DNA of 64,000 nucleotides, taken from NCBI GenBank assembly GCA_013400975.1, contig WBMZ01010836.1:1-64000 (forward strand), given 5' to 3'. The position numbers and the translations under genes were made by a program. Below the pieces are notes generated by a model, which saw only the letters and a list, made by a program, of their open reading frames with translations, was not told where the DNA came from and ran no database searches. Of this stretch, positions 53,637-64,000 are shown piece after piece (position 1 is the first letter of the stretch; each line of letters begins with the position of its first letter). Source of the DNA: Atrichornis clamosus (Eukaryota; Chordata; Aves; Passeriformes; Menuridae).

Positions 53637-56600
53637 GTAAAGTAAAAATACTGGAACTTTGTTCTTGAGCTTACAAAGCACATTTGCAAGTTTTGGGTAG
53701 TTCTCTTCCCCTACACAGGCTTCACAAGAGAGCCGCTCAACTGCTCTGAGATCTGGAGAGGCTACAATGGGATGTAAAACTGCTACAGTATTGTGACAGG
53801 TTTTCTTGTTGTTAGGTTGTTTTTAAATGGGTACACTGTGGAATGAGATTTAATTAACTGTAATTTACTATTTTGAGAAAACCCTTGCATTTGTCTGTAG
53901 TGCAGAATTTAATACCATGAGCTTTTGGAGTGTCTGAGAGTTGTATTGCAGCAGTTCTTGGTACTCTGTCCAGAGAAGGAATGATTTATAATCAGTAGTA
54001 ATTGGACTGTAAGGAAATTACTTATTAAAATGGGTAATTCCTGGGACAGTAGTTACAAGCAGGTTTTAGTGTAGTCACTTCCCTGCACACAGCCTTCCCA
54101 TTGCTGGGTAGGCATCTCCAAGGGCAGCTGCACCCAGTCGTTATCAACCCTAGTGCAATAAACATGCAATGTGCATATTTATGCACACTGTTACAAAACA
54201 CAATCAGAATGCAAATTACTCCCATTGCTGTGCAACCCAGGAACTCATTTTGAAAAAGGCATCTGAGAGAGAGAGCAGAGCAGTGGGTTGGAGTACGTGT
54301 ATGTACGTGCTGGCACACGTTCAGTGCCACTTCTGGAGCTTTCAGAGGTGACTCAGTTAGGATGTGCTCCTGTGGTGATGGGTTGTGGCAGGGCCCTTTT
54401 GAGACACTCTGCTTCCAGCATCAATGGCTTGGTTTGTGCTCAGCAATTTCCTCTGGACTTCCATAGGTTCAGTGGAAGTTTTTACTGTAATACGAGCATT
54501 TTGAAACAAGGTCTTCGCTATGAAGTGTCTGTGCAGAATATGTAGACGTGTCAAAAATTCGTGTACAACAGAATTGCTTCTCTTGAATGTTTGGGCGATC
54601 AGTATTATAAAATCACTTATGTTAATGTCTGTAATTCAAGACTGTAACAATGCCCATATAAACCAGTCTGAGAGCTTCTGAGAGCTGTGCTCTGCCTTGG
54701 TATCATCTTCTGAATTACTTCTAGTTTTTCTAGCCCTATTCCTAGAACCCTGTACTCATGGAGAAAGATTTTTTTTTTCCGGTTGTTTTTTAAAAATTTT
54801 TAATGAATTAACATTAAAATTAAAAAAAGTATTGCTCATTCTGTTGCTTCACTGTCAGGGATGGTGGGCAGCACTGTGGACAGTACAGGGCAGCCTTTTC
54901 TAATACTGAATTTGTATACAGATAAATATGCAATTCAGGTTTATCTTCTAAGTTTTTAAAAAATGATTTGTGCTTTGTGAATGGCAGAGCATATTATAGA
55001 TGAATTTTTTCTGAGTTACATACTAATTTTTACAAAGGCTTTTGGAGTCTGAGGACATTGTCTCTTACTTTGCTACTCCCTGTCAGGGGCCCATTGTGAG
55101 TTACTTCTGCATTCTAGCTAAATATAGCTGAAACCAAGATCAGGTTAGTCAACAGAATAAAATATTTATAAAACATTCTGCCATAAAGAGATATATTCTA
55201 AATTGCTGACTTTTATAGTCTTAAAGCACTCAGCAAACTGAAAAAAGTGAATGGTAAAATGGAATGAGATAACACCTAAAAATATAGTAAAAATTACAAT
55301 AAATAAGGGATAAACTATGTCCTGTGAAAGAGTTAAGATTTCTTTCTATGAGGGTAAGGCTTTCACTCTACCTTTTTAAGTGCTTTCCTAGACCTATTGT
55401 GTTATTTGCCTTGTCTCTTCGGAGGTGTACCCAGCACAAATATTGCATACATATAAACCAAATCCATATTTTGCTTAGAGTAAAAACATACCCTTCTCGA
55501 GTGCTTTCTTTTTTTACGCTGTTATGCCACTTCACTGAAAAGTAGTTGCCCAGTTGAATTGTGCATTTCTAAATTTGATGAGAATTGCTTTGATTTGCTG
55601 GCAGAACTGGTGTGTTTTTCTGTAAACAATATGGGAACATCCTAATGAATGACTAGTTGGTTTTAAGGTATTTACTCCTGAGTGTTACTAAATGACTATG
55701 CATTTAGTCAGCAATGCAACAGATAATTCTTGGTGGGTGCACACCTTTCTATTTTTGGGTGGAGGCTGATATGCAACATTCTGTCTTGATGATGTATTTA
55801 AAGCACACCCTGAGGATTATAAACCTTTATGCTTCTGCCATATGAACTCAGTGATGGTGTAGGCTAAATTCTGTTCTTCCTAACAGTTTTATGTTCGTTA
55901 ATGTTTAAATGTTACTTTTGCATTTAAACACCTTTGTATCAAAGAAAGCATAATTTGGCTCATGATTTACATAGATAAATCATTAATATAAGAGGTGAGT
56001 GAGAGGAAGCCCATTCAAAACCTATTCTGATTTTAGTAAACTTTAATTGTACCAGTTTTTGAGAACGGAATAAGAATACAGTACATACTAAGTAGCTCTT
56101 TTCAAAAGCTGTTCTTTTTCTTGGATACAATCAATAGAAGCATTGTTGTTTCTTATCTTTGTGCATAAATTAAGATAACTGCTTTAATATTTTCTGTTCT
56201 TAGAGGGGAGAAAAAGGGTAGTTTCTTCTTCATATGCGGTATGGCTAAAGAAATTAGTCTTACATTAACCATTGTTTTAAGGGTTCATAACACAATTTCT
56301 GCAAAAGACTTTTTACTGAATAAATTAGTTGGGTATCTTCCTATGTTAAGGAAGGTGTAAATGTGAAGCAAAGAAGGCCAGGCCATTTTTGGGTCATTTA
56401 AATAAGCAGTTATAAAATCAGTTCATGTGTACTGCCTCTTGCTAACCTACCAGCAAAAATGAGCAAAGTACTAGTGTTAAATATTAAAATACTTTTCAAA
56501 TAAATGTGTAGACTATTTCTGATGACTTGATTTGATCAGTGTGATTGTTTATTTCCTTATTTATTCTCAGAAGGGAATTGAGATAACTAACAAGTCTTCA

Positions 56601-56645
56601 AAGGTCAGAATTGTAATTTTCTGTTTCCGTTTTTGTCTTTCATAG
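53637..56645 (+). other. CYTH3: CYTH3 intron 5
   Basis: 3.0 kb, GTAAAG to GTCTTTCATAG. AT-rich. Nothing recognisable beyond the flanking splice sites. Confidence 0.85.
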
Positions 56646-56726
56646 AGATGAATTTAATATTAAAGTTCTGCAGGCTTTTGTTGAACTCCATGAGTTCGCT
56701 GATCTCAATCTTGTACAAGCCTTAAG
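56646..56726 (+). CDS. CYTH3: Cytohesin-3, coding exon 6 (Sec7 domain)
   Basis: Encodes the end of Arg122, then DEFNIKVLQAFVELHEFADL and NLVQAL, with two bases of the next Arg codon and the donor GTGAGT. It forms central Sec7 helices and is near identical to mammalian CYTH3. Confidence 0.97.
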
Positions 56727-58756
56727 GTGAGTAAATTCTTTCTATTTTTTGAGCTGAGCTTCCTTTATCAAATTGCATGTTCATATGAGTCACTGTGTTG
56801 ATTTATTCGTCAGAAAGCTGCTCTCCAGCTCAGCACAACTGTACAAATTACTGTGTAATTGAGCAGGGACAGCTCTTTAACCCTTCTGATGGCGTGTGTG
56901 TGTGTTGCCTTTGAGGGTGAAAATTCCTGATTATTTCAGACAAATACAACTAAACATAGCTGTGACTCCTTGGTGTACCTGCCATATGTGGACATTTGAC
57001 GATCACTTTTATATCTTAGCACAGAGATAGGTTAAAAAAGAAATAAACTCTTCACTTAAATAATTTTCTTCCTCCATTTATTCCACCTCACCTTGTCCTT
57101 CTGGGCAGGGAAGGGGAGAAATCCGCTGACCATAGTCACTGATTATGTTCAATCACAGAGAGGTAAAGTTTGAAACAAGCAATTCCCTTCTACTTCCCTC
57201 AGTTTCCCACTTGTCATGTGAAAGAAAGTGTGATATCTTAGTATATTTTTTTCCCTTGCTAAGTGAACAGTTCCCTTGATTTCTCTGGGATGCTTGCATA
57301 CAGTGACCTTGTGAGATCCTCTCTCATCTTGGTTAAAATCCGTAACAGATCGAGCAAATTAAGTTGACTTGGACAGTTCTGCCTGGTTTTTTGCCACAAG
57401 TGACTCCCTCCTGACACCAGATAAATGGAAATGTCCATGTGATCTTTGTTTCTGGTGCACTGCCTTGTGATGCGGAGTCAGAACAGCTTTGCTATGGTTG
57501 AGTGATGTGGTGATGATAACTTGAGCTGCCTGAGGCTTGAACCAAAGAAGCCTTTTCTGTGGCTGCTGAAGCTTGTCTGGGAAGCTTCGTATTCCTGTCT
57601 CTTTTACCCAATTTAATGTTAGGTTTGACTTTATTCTTCCTTAGCAGCTGCTACTATTAAATGTTTGTATTTTGGTAGCTTACAATATTCGTGATCTGGG
57701 TTGGAACCTTGCACGAGGTGAGTAAAAGACAGTATATAGAGCTGAAAAACTAAAGATGGCCTGTGACACTTGAACATAATGTCCTAAAGTGAAAACTGAT
57801 GAAGACAGGAATAAATGGTTCTTATATTGGCATCCAATGTCCAAGGAATAGCAAGAACTTGTTTTGCATGGCAGAGCATGTAACTTTGCTGGTTTAGATC
57901 CTGGTTTAATTCAGATAATTCTTTTGCTAAGAGATAAAAGAATAAACGATGAAATTCATTGGAACGTTTTAGTGCCACAGTGTGCCAAAATAAATTTGTG
58001 AAGACTTCTGTCCTGTATGCATTCCAGAGTACCTGTATGTAGAAATACTAAGTTACAAAAGTCAACTCTATTGTTGTATTCCAGTTCATTCTGCTGAACA
58101 GCAGCACAGATCTGCTGCATATATTACAAAATTACTGAAATGATGAGTTGTTCTTTTTAAGACCTAGGTCTGATTCTTGCAGGGTGAGCTTACAGTAGAC
58201 AGGCAGCACTTCTCTAAGCAGTGGGGTTTTCTTGTTGTTGTTACCATTTCTAAAATGTTTTGTATGAACTTAAGTAAATATGTTAAGTCTTTTTGTATTC
58301 CTTGTTTCTCTCTTCTACCAGAAATATTTTGTGTAATGTGTCTTTTTACATTGTGAATAAAGTCTAGCTGACTGTTCATTGCTTTTTGTAGCCAGGAGAC
58401 CCAGGGAGGATTGAACTCATTTTTTTCCCCCGTAGCATTCTCATGGCAAAAATGGGATGCATACAGAAAATTGTTTACTAGTCTGGAAAAAAGAGAGAGC
58501 CTCAGAATATGAACTGCCATATTATCTTGCCTGATAGCATGCAGTGTTGCTGGCTGAGTTACTGGGCTAGCCATCTGTGCATGTTGCTTTATAATAGCTC
58601 CTGACTTGTGTGTTGAGAGATTGAGAACATATTTCTAGGACGTTCTATATAGGCATTGCTGATTTTCTTTCTTTTCGTTTGTTTCAGATTATTAGTAATA
58701 TATGTTTAATATATAAATATTGAAATGAGTCCAACAGCTATTCTTCCCTTCTGTAG
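56727..58756 (+). other. CYTH3: CYTH3 intron 6
   Basis: 2.0 kb, GTGAGT to CCTTCTGTAG. It includes a short GT run near 56896 and an antisense open frame of 136 codons at 58164-58574 without recognisable motifs. Confidence 0.85.
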
Positions 58757-58869
58757 GCAGTTTCTGTGGAGCTTCAGACTCCCAGGAGAGGCTCAAAAAA
58801 TTGATCGTATGATGGAAGCTTTTGCTTCACGCTACTGCCTTTGTAACCCAGGAGTCTTCCAGTCTACAG
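58757..58869 (+). CDS. CYTH3: Cytohesin-3, coding exon 7 (Sec7 catalytic motif 1)
   Basis: Encodes 37 full codons starting [20 protein letters not shown]. It contains the Sec7 motif FRLPGE; Glu160 is the glutamic finger that expels GDP from ARF. It ends CNPGVFQST with one base of the next codon and the donor GTCAGT. Confidence 0.98.
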
Positions 58870-60262
58870 GTCAGTCACAGAAGGCAACGGGACTTCTTAA
58901 GTACATACAGGATTAAAATACAATTTTATACTTACTTGTGTTTCTGCATCTGTTGCAAGGAGACAATGACCAGTTCAGAAGTTCAGGGTAAAATACTATG
59001 TGAAGTGAGAAATACCTGAGAACTGAGAAAATGTGACTGTCTAATCCAGGAGGAGCGAGAATGCCTTTTCATGTATAAAACTTCAGCATTAATGTATATC
59101 TAAGCCAATTAAAGTATGAAAAACTCTTCAGAAATGTCACCAAAGATTTTGTCAAGAGATTGAAAGGGAAATATTCTCAGGGGCTTAAGTGGAGAAGAGA
59201 CCATAGGTTGAGTAGTATCATCTGTCAGTTATAAGGACTTCACACCTCATTATCTCTGTATCAAGTCCACCTATATGTGGCTGTAGTATATTATCAAGAA
59301 AGTAATCCATTTTTGTTACAAGGACCATATCCTTTCTCTTTTGCAGGCTGCTCAGCAATAACTTATCTCAGTTAGAAATGCACCTCAGTTTTCTGTTGAA
59401 TTACTTGGTTTAGGATTACTTAAGTCATAAAAGCTACCAAAACTTCATGATACTGCACAGAATGCCCCAGAATTCTGGCATTGTTGGTTATGTACACAAA
59501 TAATGTCCCCTTGATCATTTAATTGGAGGAACAGATAGGCTGGGAAAAGGTTTATGTAAAGCAGGCTATAACAGCTAGAGAGGAAAATAGCTACTGAAAA
59601 CAAAATGCTGAAGATGCAAACACATTTTTTTCCTCTGTGTAGCAGAGGGGTTTTCATCCTGTTTTTTGAATTCTGGGAGATTTTACTATAATCATAACCA
59701 TGTCAAGAGACATGATAAGGTTCCCTTTGTCGTTTTCTGATATTATCCAGTAGTGCTAGCTACCTCCTGTATGCCAAGAAATTGAGTCAATGTCATTTTC
59801 AGTCTTTTTAAATGCAATTCAAAATATTATTCTGAAGAGACTATTCTTTCTCTTTGAAGAAAGCTTTGAAAGTACTTTGAGTAGGAGGAAGCTGATGGAC
59901 CAAGTTTATTATAGCATCCACCACTATGATTTAGGCAAAATCTGTGCAGAGAACATTTTGCCCAACACTTCAGTTTCAAGTGAAATGTTAATTTAGGGTG
60001 ATAGCAATGATTTCATAAGAGTTTAAAATTCTTTTTGGATTCTCATAATACTTTTCTCATACTTGTTTTTTTATTTTAATTGTAACATTTTTTCTTTTTA
60101 GGCTTACTTCAACAGTTTAAAGAAAGATTTTAGACTTTTATGTAGTGTTCAACATTGACTATTTCTTTTTCTTTATCAGTCAGGGTGGAGCTGTATATTA
60201 ATTTTACAGGTTTGTACACACAAAACACAGGAAGATAAACCATTTTTCAAATCTGATTTCAG
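58870..60262 (+). other. CYTH3: CYTH3 intron 7
   Basis: 1.4 kb, GTCAGT to CTGATTTCAG. AT-rich, nothing recognisable inside. Confidence 0.88.
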
Positions 60263-60411
60263 ATACCTGTTATGTGCTTTCATTTGCCATCATTATGTTG
60301 AACACCAGCCTGCACAACCACAACGTGCGAGATAAACCCACAGTGGAGAGGTTTATCTCCATGAATCGTGGAATTAATGAAGGTGGAGACCTTCCAGAGG
60401 AATTGCTACGG
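60263..60411 (+). CDS. CYTH3: Cytohesin-3, coding exon 8 (Sec7 motif 2)
   Basis: Encodes Asp187 (completed) and 49 codons, including [20 protein letters not shown] and later [20 protein letters not shown], with a phase-0 donor GTAAGT. The [15 protein letters not shown] segment is Sec7 motif 2, which with motif 1 forms the ARF-binding groove and the brefeldin A-insensitive active site. Confidence 0.98.
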
Positions 60412-61188
60412 GTAAGTTAGGCTGGGTAAGACCAGGCCTGGCTTTGTGTTTTTAGTAGCAGACTTAAAATCAAATTTGTCAAGGGAGGGCAAGAAAAACA
60501 TTTCCTAGCATGCATAACCATTTGAGTAGCTGAGAGAAGCATTTTCTGATTTTCACAGCTTCTTTGAGATAGTTCACCCTATATCCCATCTTGTTGAGAA
60601 CAGGCTATTTCAGAGGAAACGCTCTGTATAACTCCCAGTAGTTTGCTGATGGCAAAATTCTTGTGGAATTGGCTTCTTAGGAAAAAAGGTAATATTTCTG
60701 CGTAAGTCAGAAAAAGAAAGAAAAGCTAGTAAAAATGATGTGTTTCCTTATTGCCTCTCATTTCTTCCCATGTGTCTTGTGGAGCTCCCTCCTCGAGATA
60801 TCGGTAAAAATATTTACTCCTGTAAGACAGTGTGATAGGCTACACCATTTTCTGAAAATCCAGATTCGTTTGGCAAAACTTGTCCTAAATGAGACTGATG
60901 CTGAAGCCTTTGAAATACTGAATGCTGAAGTTAAACTAAAATTGTCTTCGCTTGGAGTGCTTATGAAATTTGTATTAAAAAGAGAGACTTGTTTTTAGAT
61001 GAAGTGATTTAAAATCAAACTTGATCAAAGTAGTAAAAAAAGATTAAGAAGGGGTGGTCCAGAATTTTATTGACAATATTTCCTATGCTGTTTATACAAA
61101 TAGTCTGAGAAGCAGTAAGATATCCTGGTTGCATTTTCTGTTACAACATTTATTAATGAGGTCTTTTTCCTCTTTTTTATCCTTCTAG
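60412..61188 (+). other. CYTH3: CYTH3 intron 8
   Basis: 777 bases, GTAAGT to TATCCTTCTAG. The open frame at 60735-60998 shows no recognisable family. Confidence 0.88.
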
Positions 61189-61300
61189 AATTTATATGAA
61201 AGTATTAAGAATGAGCCATTTAAAATTCCAGAGGATGATGGGAATGATCTAACGCATACATTTTTTAATCCAGATAGAGAAGGTTGGCTGCTGAAATTAG
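61189..61300 (+). CDS. CYTH3: Cytohesin-3, coding exon 9 (Sec7 end, linker, start of PH domain)
   Basis: Encodes [20 protein letters not shown] and [17 protein letters not shown] plus the first base of a Gly codon, with the donor GTTAGT. It ends the Sec7 domain, provides the linker known to autoinhibit cytohesins, and begins the PH domain (EGWLLKLG). The phase-1 end is what allows the 3-nt microexon to add exactly one glycine. Confidence 0.98.
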
Positions 61301-61856
61301 GTTAGTCACAAGGGCAGTTCTGCTGCTGTGTGTTTGTCCATTGTTAGCATGTTTGCTGCTCTGTGTCTGCTGCTTTCTTGTGAAGGTAACAGGATTAACT
61401 TTGTATTTAAAAATGTATGAACCAAAATAAGTAGCTCCTTTACACCTGAAGGCTGTTAGTTCTTATTTTGCATATCCAAATTAGCAATCTCGCCTCAGAC
61501 TTCTGAGTTTTATTTCTAAGAACTGAGAAATAAATCTCAGCAACTAAAAGGAAACACCACATGGTATTTACCACATGCTGTGACTGATAAATAACAACTA
61601 AGTCTCCATAAGGTCATTTCAGAAAACTGTGTGTGATATTTCAACACAGTTTTCTTTGTACGAAAACAGGATTTCTCTTCAGATAGTTATTTTTGTATGT
61701 CTTTATTTTTCCATATTATTTGTGAGTTTCTCTTGGTTTGGTTTTGGCTATGATTTTTTAATGAGTGGTTTAAATGTGCCTTCTTGTTTTCCTTATGGCC
61801 TATGACCTATCACCTTTCTGTTCTGTGACTGGCTGTCTCTGCTTATTCTGCATTAG
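61301..61856 (+). other. CYTH3: CYTH3 intron before the microexon
   Basis: 556 bases from GTTAGT to the acceptor CTGCATTAG. The last 25 bases contain two UGC words within a pyrimidine-rich stretch. Confidence 0.7.
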
Positions 61857-61859
61857 GAG
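61857..61859 (+). CDS. CYTH3: Cytohesin-3 3-nt microexon (di-/tri-glycine switch)
   Basis: GAG is flanked by an acceptor (CTGCATTAG) and a donor (GTACGT). Exon 9 ends in phase 1 with G, and the next cytohesin exon begins GN, so inserting GAG makes one extra Gly. This is the known 3-base exon of cytohesins: the two-glycine form of the PH domain prefers PI(3,4,5)P3, while the three-glycine form binds it much more weakly. Identification rests on position after LLKLG, phase and flanking splice signals; the partner exon is outside the window. Confidence 0.78.
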
Positions 61860-61933
61860 GTACGTATCTGATTGCTTTCCAGTCCCCTCTTCTTCAGTTG
61901 CTCATTCTTTTATTTTCTTCCTCCTTTCTCCTG

Positions 61934-61934
61934 N
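61934..61934. other. Undetermined base (N) in a pyrimidine-rich tract
   Basis: A single N in a C/T-rich low-complexity stretch (about 61909-61975). It is an assembly or base-call uncertainty and lies in an intron, so it affects no coding call. Confidence 0.95.
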
Positions 61935-62632
61935 TTTTTCCTCCCCTATTTTTTTTTCTTTTTTTTTTTTCTTTTAATTGGATTTGTTGTAGCATTTTGC
62001 TTTTTCACTCAGTGTCACTAACAGTGTCATCAGTGGTGCTCTGAGGGACTGGCATGTCAGTGTCTTAACTCACATGCAAATGTGTTCTGCAAAAGAAGAA
62101 AGTGTTTACATGTACAGCAGAAAAATAAGGATGACCTCAGCATACTTTTCTCATTCACGGAAGAACATAACAAGGAAAAAATCTCTGCTGAGAGTTAACA
62201 ATATGTCTTACTCTGTTATGAAGTTTCAGAGTGTTTTTGTTACTTGTTTGTCAATGATATCAGATTATTGAAAGATTGATTACATTTGAACTATGTATTT
62301 ATAAAAGCTGTTCTTTTTCCTACTTATTTTCCTCTGTCAATAATACATTTAGCTTACTTAATGAGCTTCAAATTTAGGGTTGCAGAAATCTCTGGTAGTT
62401 CAGTCTCCTGCAAGATGCCCTTGTTTACAGAGTCTTGTAAAGTTGATGGGATTCACGTTTGCACTTGGCCTTAGGGAATTTTTTTCCAATATAAAGGAGA
62501 CTGACATTTTGTTTTTCAAAACAATAATTTTTTAAAATTTAAACACCAGTACACACTCCAGTAGAGCCCGTTGTTGGCCACTTTACTGAATTAAAGTGCT
62601 TGTTAAGTGGAAGAAACTTTGCTCTTGGAGAA

Positions 62633-62681
62633 TGGTGACTAAAGTGTCACCACTCTAGTGGTGACTAAAGTGTCACCACTC
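62633..62681. repeat. Tandem duplication (2 x 23 bp, period 26) of a palindromic unit
   Basis: The 23-base unit from TGGTGACTAAAG to CACCACTC occurs at 62633-62655 and again, identical, at 62659-62681, with TAG between. Each unit holds GGTGAC and its reverse complement GTCACC around TAAAGT; in the second unit the arms extend to 9 bp (AGTGGTGAC/GTCACCACT). Confidence 0.92.
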
Positions 62682-63624
62682 ACAAAAGAGGTTTGTGCTG
62701 GGGGCACATGTAGGGAGGATGGTGAAAGTAGAGCCTGGATGATTGAGCCGTAGGCCCACTCTACTGATTGCACCTGGGACTTGGTGGTCATGCTGGTGCT
62801 GGAAGGAAATAGATGTGAAAAGGAAGCATTTGGAATTCATTCACATGCTCCCCAATGTCATATTCTGACTTCTGTGCTACAGATGCTGTGGAGCTTCTTT
62901 TCTTTCTAACTACAGAGAAACAAAGCTCTTGCTTTTTGACCTGCATTGGCTCAGCTGACACAATTTCAAACATGACTTTGCAGCTTTTCTCCATTTGGTA
63001 GCATGAGATGATGGTTAACAGAAAAGTCTTCCAAGTTGATGTAGATGGAATGTGCTTCTTGGTGAATAAGTTGAGTTTAAGTCCATGCTGTGCCTGTTTC
63101 TGTTGCCAGTGCTCTCTCATAGACTTAAACACAATGAATGCAAGTGTGTGTGTGTGTAGAGGAGTGACAACATCCTTTGTGGAAGAAACTGTCCATAAAA
63201 GAGATCTAATAAAAAATAGAGGAACAAAGAAATTGAGGAAGTGATGGCTGAAAGTAAGTGAGAGCTGCCAGGTACTTCTGCACAGTCTGTCTCTGGCTCT
63301 GGTGCAAAGTCAATAAACCAGAGGTCAGGACTGAAAAATCTGCCTGAGTTTCCAGTGTGTAGGATGCAGATGAGAGACAGTGCAGAGAAAACCCAGTAGT
63401 AGAAGGGTGTGTGAAGCAGAAGGGTGTTACACGTAACACTCCCACAGCGTGAGGGTTATTTGAATAAAGAAATGAAACGTGTCCAGAAGCCTCTGGTGAA
63501 TCAGCCTGTGAATGCCTGGAGCTGTTCTTCCATGAAAGACTGCATTTTTTTCAGCAGACCCAGACTGGTGCAGACAAATACACTACTAGTTTAGATGCAA
63601 TGACCAGAAATAAACCTGACAGTC

Positions 63625-63646
63625 TTTTTTTTTTTTTTTTTTTTTT
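63625..63646 (+). repeat. Poly(T) run, 22 nt, within a pyrimidine tract
   Basis: Twenty-two T residues followed by CCCCTCCCCC. On the opposite strand this is an A22 tail, which could mark an old antisense retroposed insertion; no source element is recognisable to the right or left. Confidence 0.85.
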
Positions 63647-64000
63647 CCCCTCCCCCTACTTTGGCTTCTTTCTTCTCCCTTGAGTTTCCTATTTGCTAGG
63701 AGTCTTAAACTGTATTGAGAGTGCTGTCTCAATCCACATTGTTTGCATTTTTACAGTCCTTTCTGTTGGGAAACACTTCTTGTGAAATGGGTAGGGTTAC
63801 CTTCAGTTCTAGAAGATTCTGATATTAAAAGTCTGAGTATTGTTGAAATGCTAAGGAGACAACTCCTGTATGAGAGTTTAAGTGCTCAGTTGTGATAATA
63901 TATAAAAGTTGAAATAGCAAGTTTTATGTAGAACTATAAACATGACTAAGACTACTTGCAGACCCTGAGTATATCAAGGCAGTATTTTGTATCTGGTATT

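Larger units (their letters stand above)
61860..64000 (+). other. CYTH3: CYTH3 intron after the microexon (cut by window end)
   Basis: Starts GTACGT. No PH-domain exon (the expected WKRRWF-coding sequence) is found up to 64000. It holds a T-rich low-complexity stretch with an undetermined base at 61934, the tandem palindrome at 62633, a (GT)7 run at 63144-63157 and a T22 run at 63625. Confidence 0.75.

Noticed and set aside
58164..58574. Antisense open frame of 136 codons in CYTH3 intron 6
   Set aside because: No recognisable motif or splice structure; overlapping intron sequence shows no CpG promoter. Treated as chance.
63625..63730. Poly(T)-C tract followed by TTTGCTAG, a possible acceptor for the next CYTH3 exon
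   Set aside because: The sequence after the AG meets a stop immediately and does not encode the expected PH-domain residues.

Overview
The window is vertebrate nuclear DNA, most likely from a bird. It is AT-rich and intron-rich, with two CpG-rich promoter regions. It carries a CR1-type LINE tail (27735-28023) ending in the typical avian ATTCTATGA-like terminus. The gene order also matches the vertebrate block SMIM10L3 / FAM220A / CYTH3 (human 7p22). No bacterial, viral or CRISPR content is seen. I read everything by eye from sequence; gene names rest on recalled protein families and synteny, not on a search.

Region 1 (1-~8100, + strand): a CpG-rich start holds exon 1 of a 68-residue SMIM10-like membrane protein (best fit SMIM10L3). 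It is spliced to an exon at 1718 that supplies the last six codons and a stop at 1738. The same exon then carries a 253-codon intact ORF (1849-2610), best explained as avian FAM220A (STAT3-interacting repressor family), though I do not recognise it by motif. The two ORFs appear to share one transcript, so the locus looks bicistronic. A long AT-rich 3' UTR probably follows; the best poly(A) site is near 8077-8100.

Region 2 (~8100-22480): intergenic, without a convincing gene. It has a perfect 15-bp-arm hairpin (14628-14660), an oligo(A) run and an (AAGG)n microsatellite close to the next promoter.

Region 3 (22480-64000, + strand): CYTH3 (cytohesin-3/GRP1/ARNO3), cut by the window end. A CpG island with GC boxes and an uninterrupted purine tract in the 5' UTR leads to exon 1 (23039-23069). 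After a 25.2-kb intron 1 come exons 2-9 (48276-61300), which encode the coiled coil and the whole Sec7 ARF-GEF domain and keep reading frame through every junction. A 3-nt microexon (GAG, 61857-61859) matches the di-/tri-glycine switch of cytohesin PH domains. The PH-domain and polybasic-tail exons lie beyond 64000. Intron 1 also contains a short open, splice-acceptor-preceded coiled-coil-like ORF (41326-41429) of unknown identity and an inverted-repeat set with pseudoknot topology (38923-39007).

The genes are not known to form one pathway. CYTH3 activates ARF GTPases at PIP3-rich membranes. FAM220A proteins bind STAT3. SMIM10-like proteins are small membrane proteins of unknown function. The most distinctive items are the shared SMIM10L3/FAM220A exon, the 3-nt microexon with UGC motifs beside it, and the unexplained intron-1 ORF.
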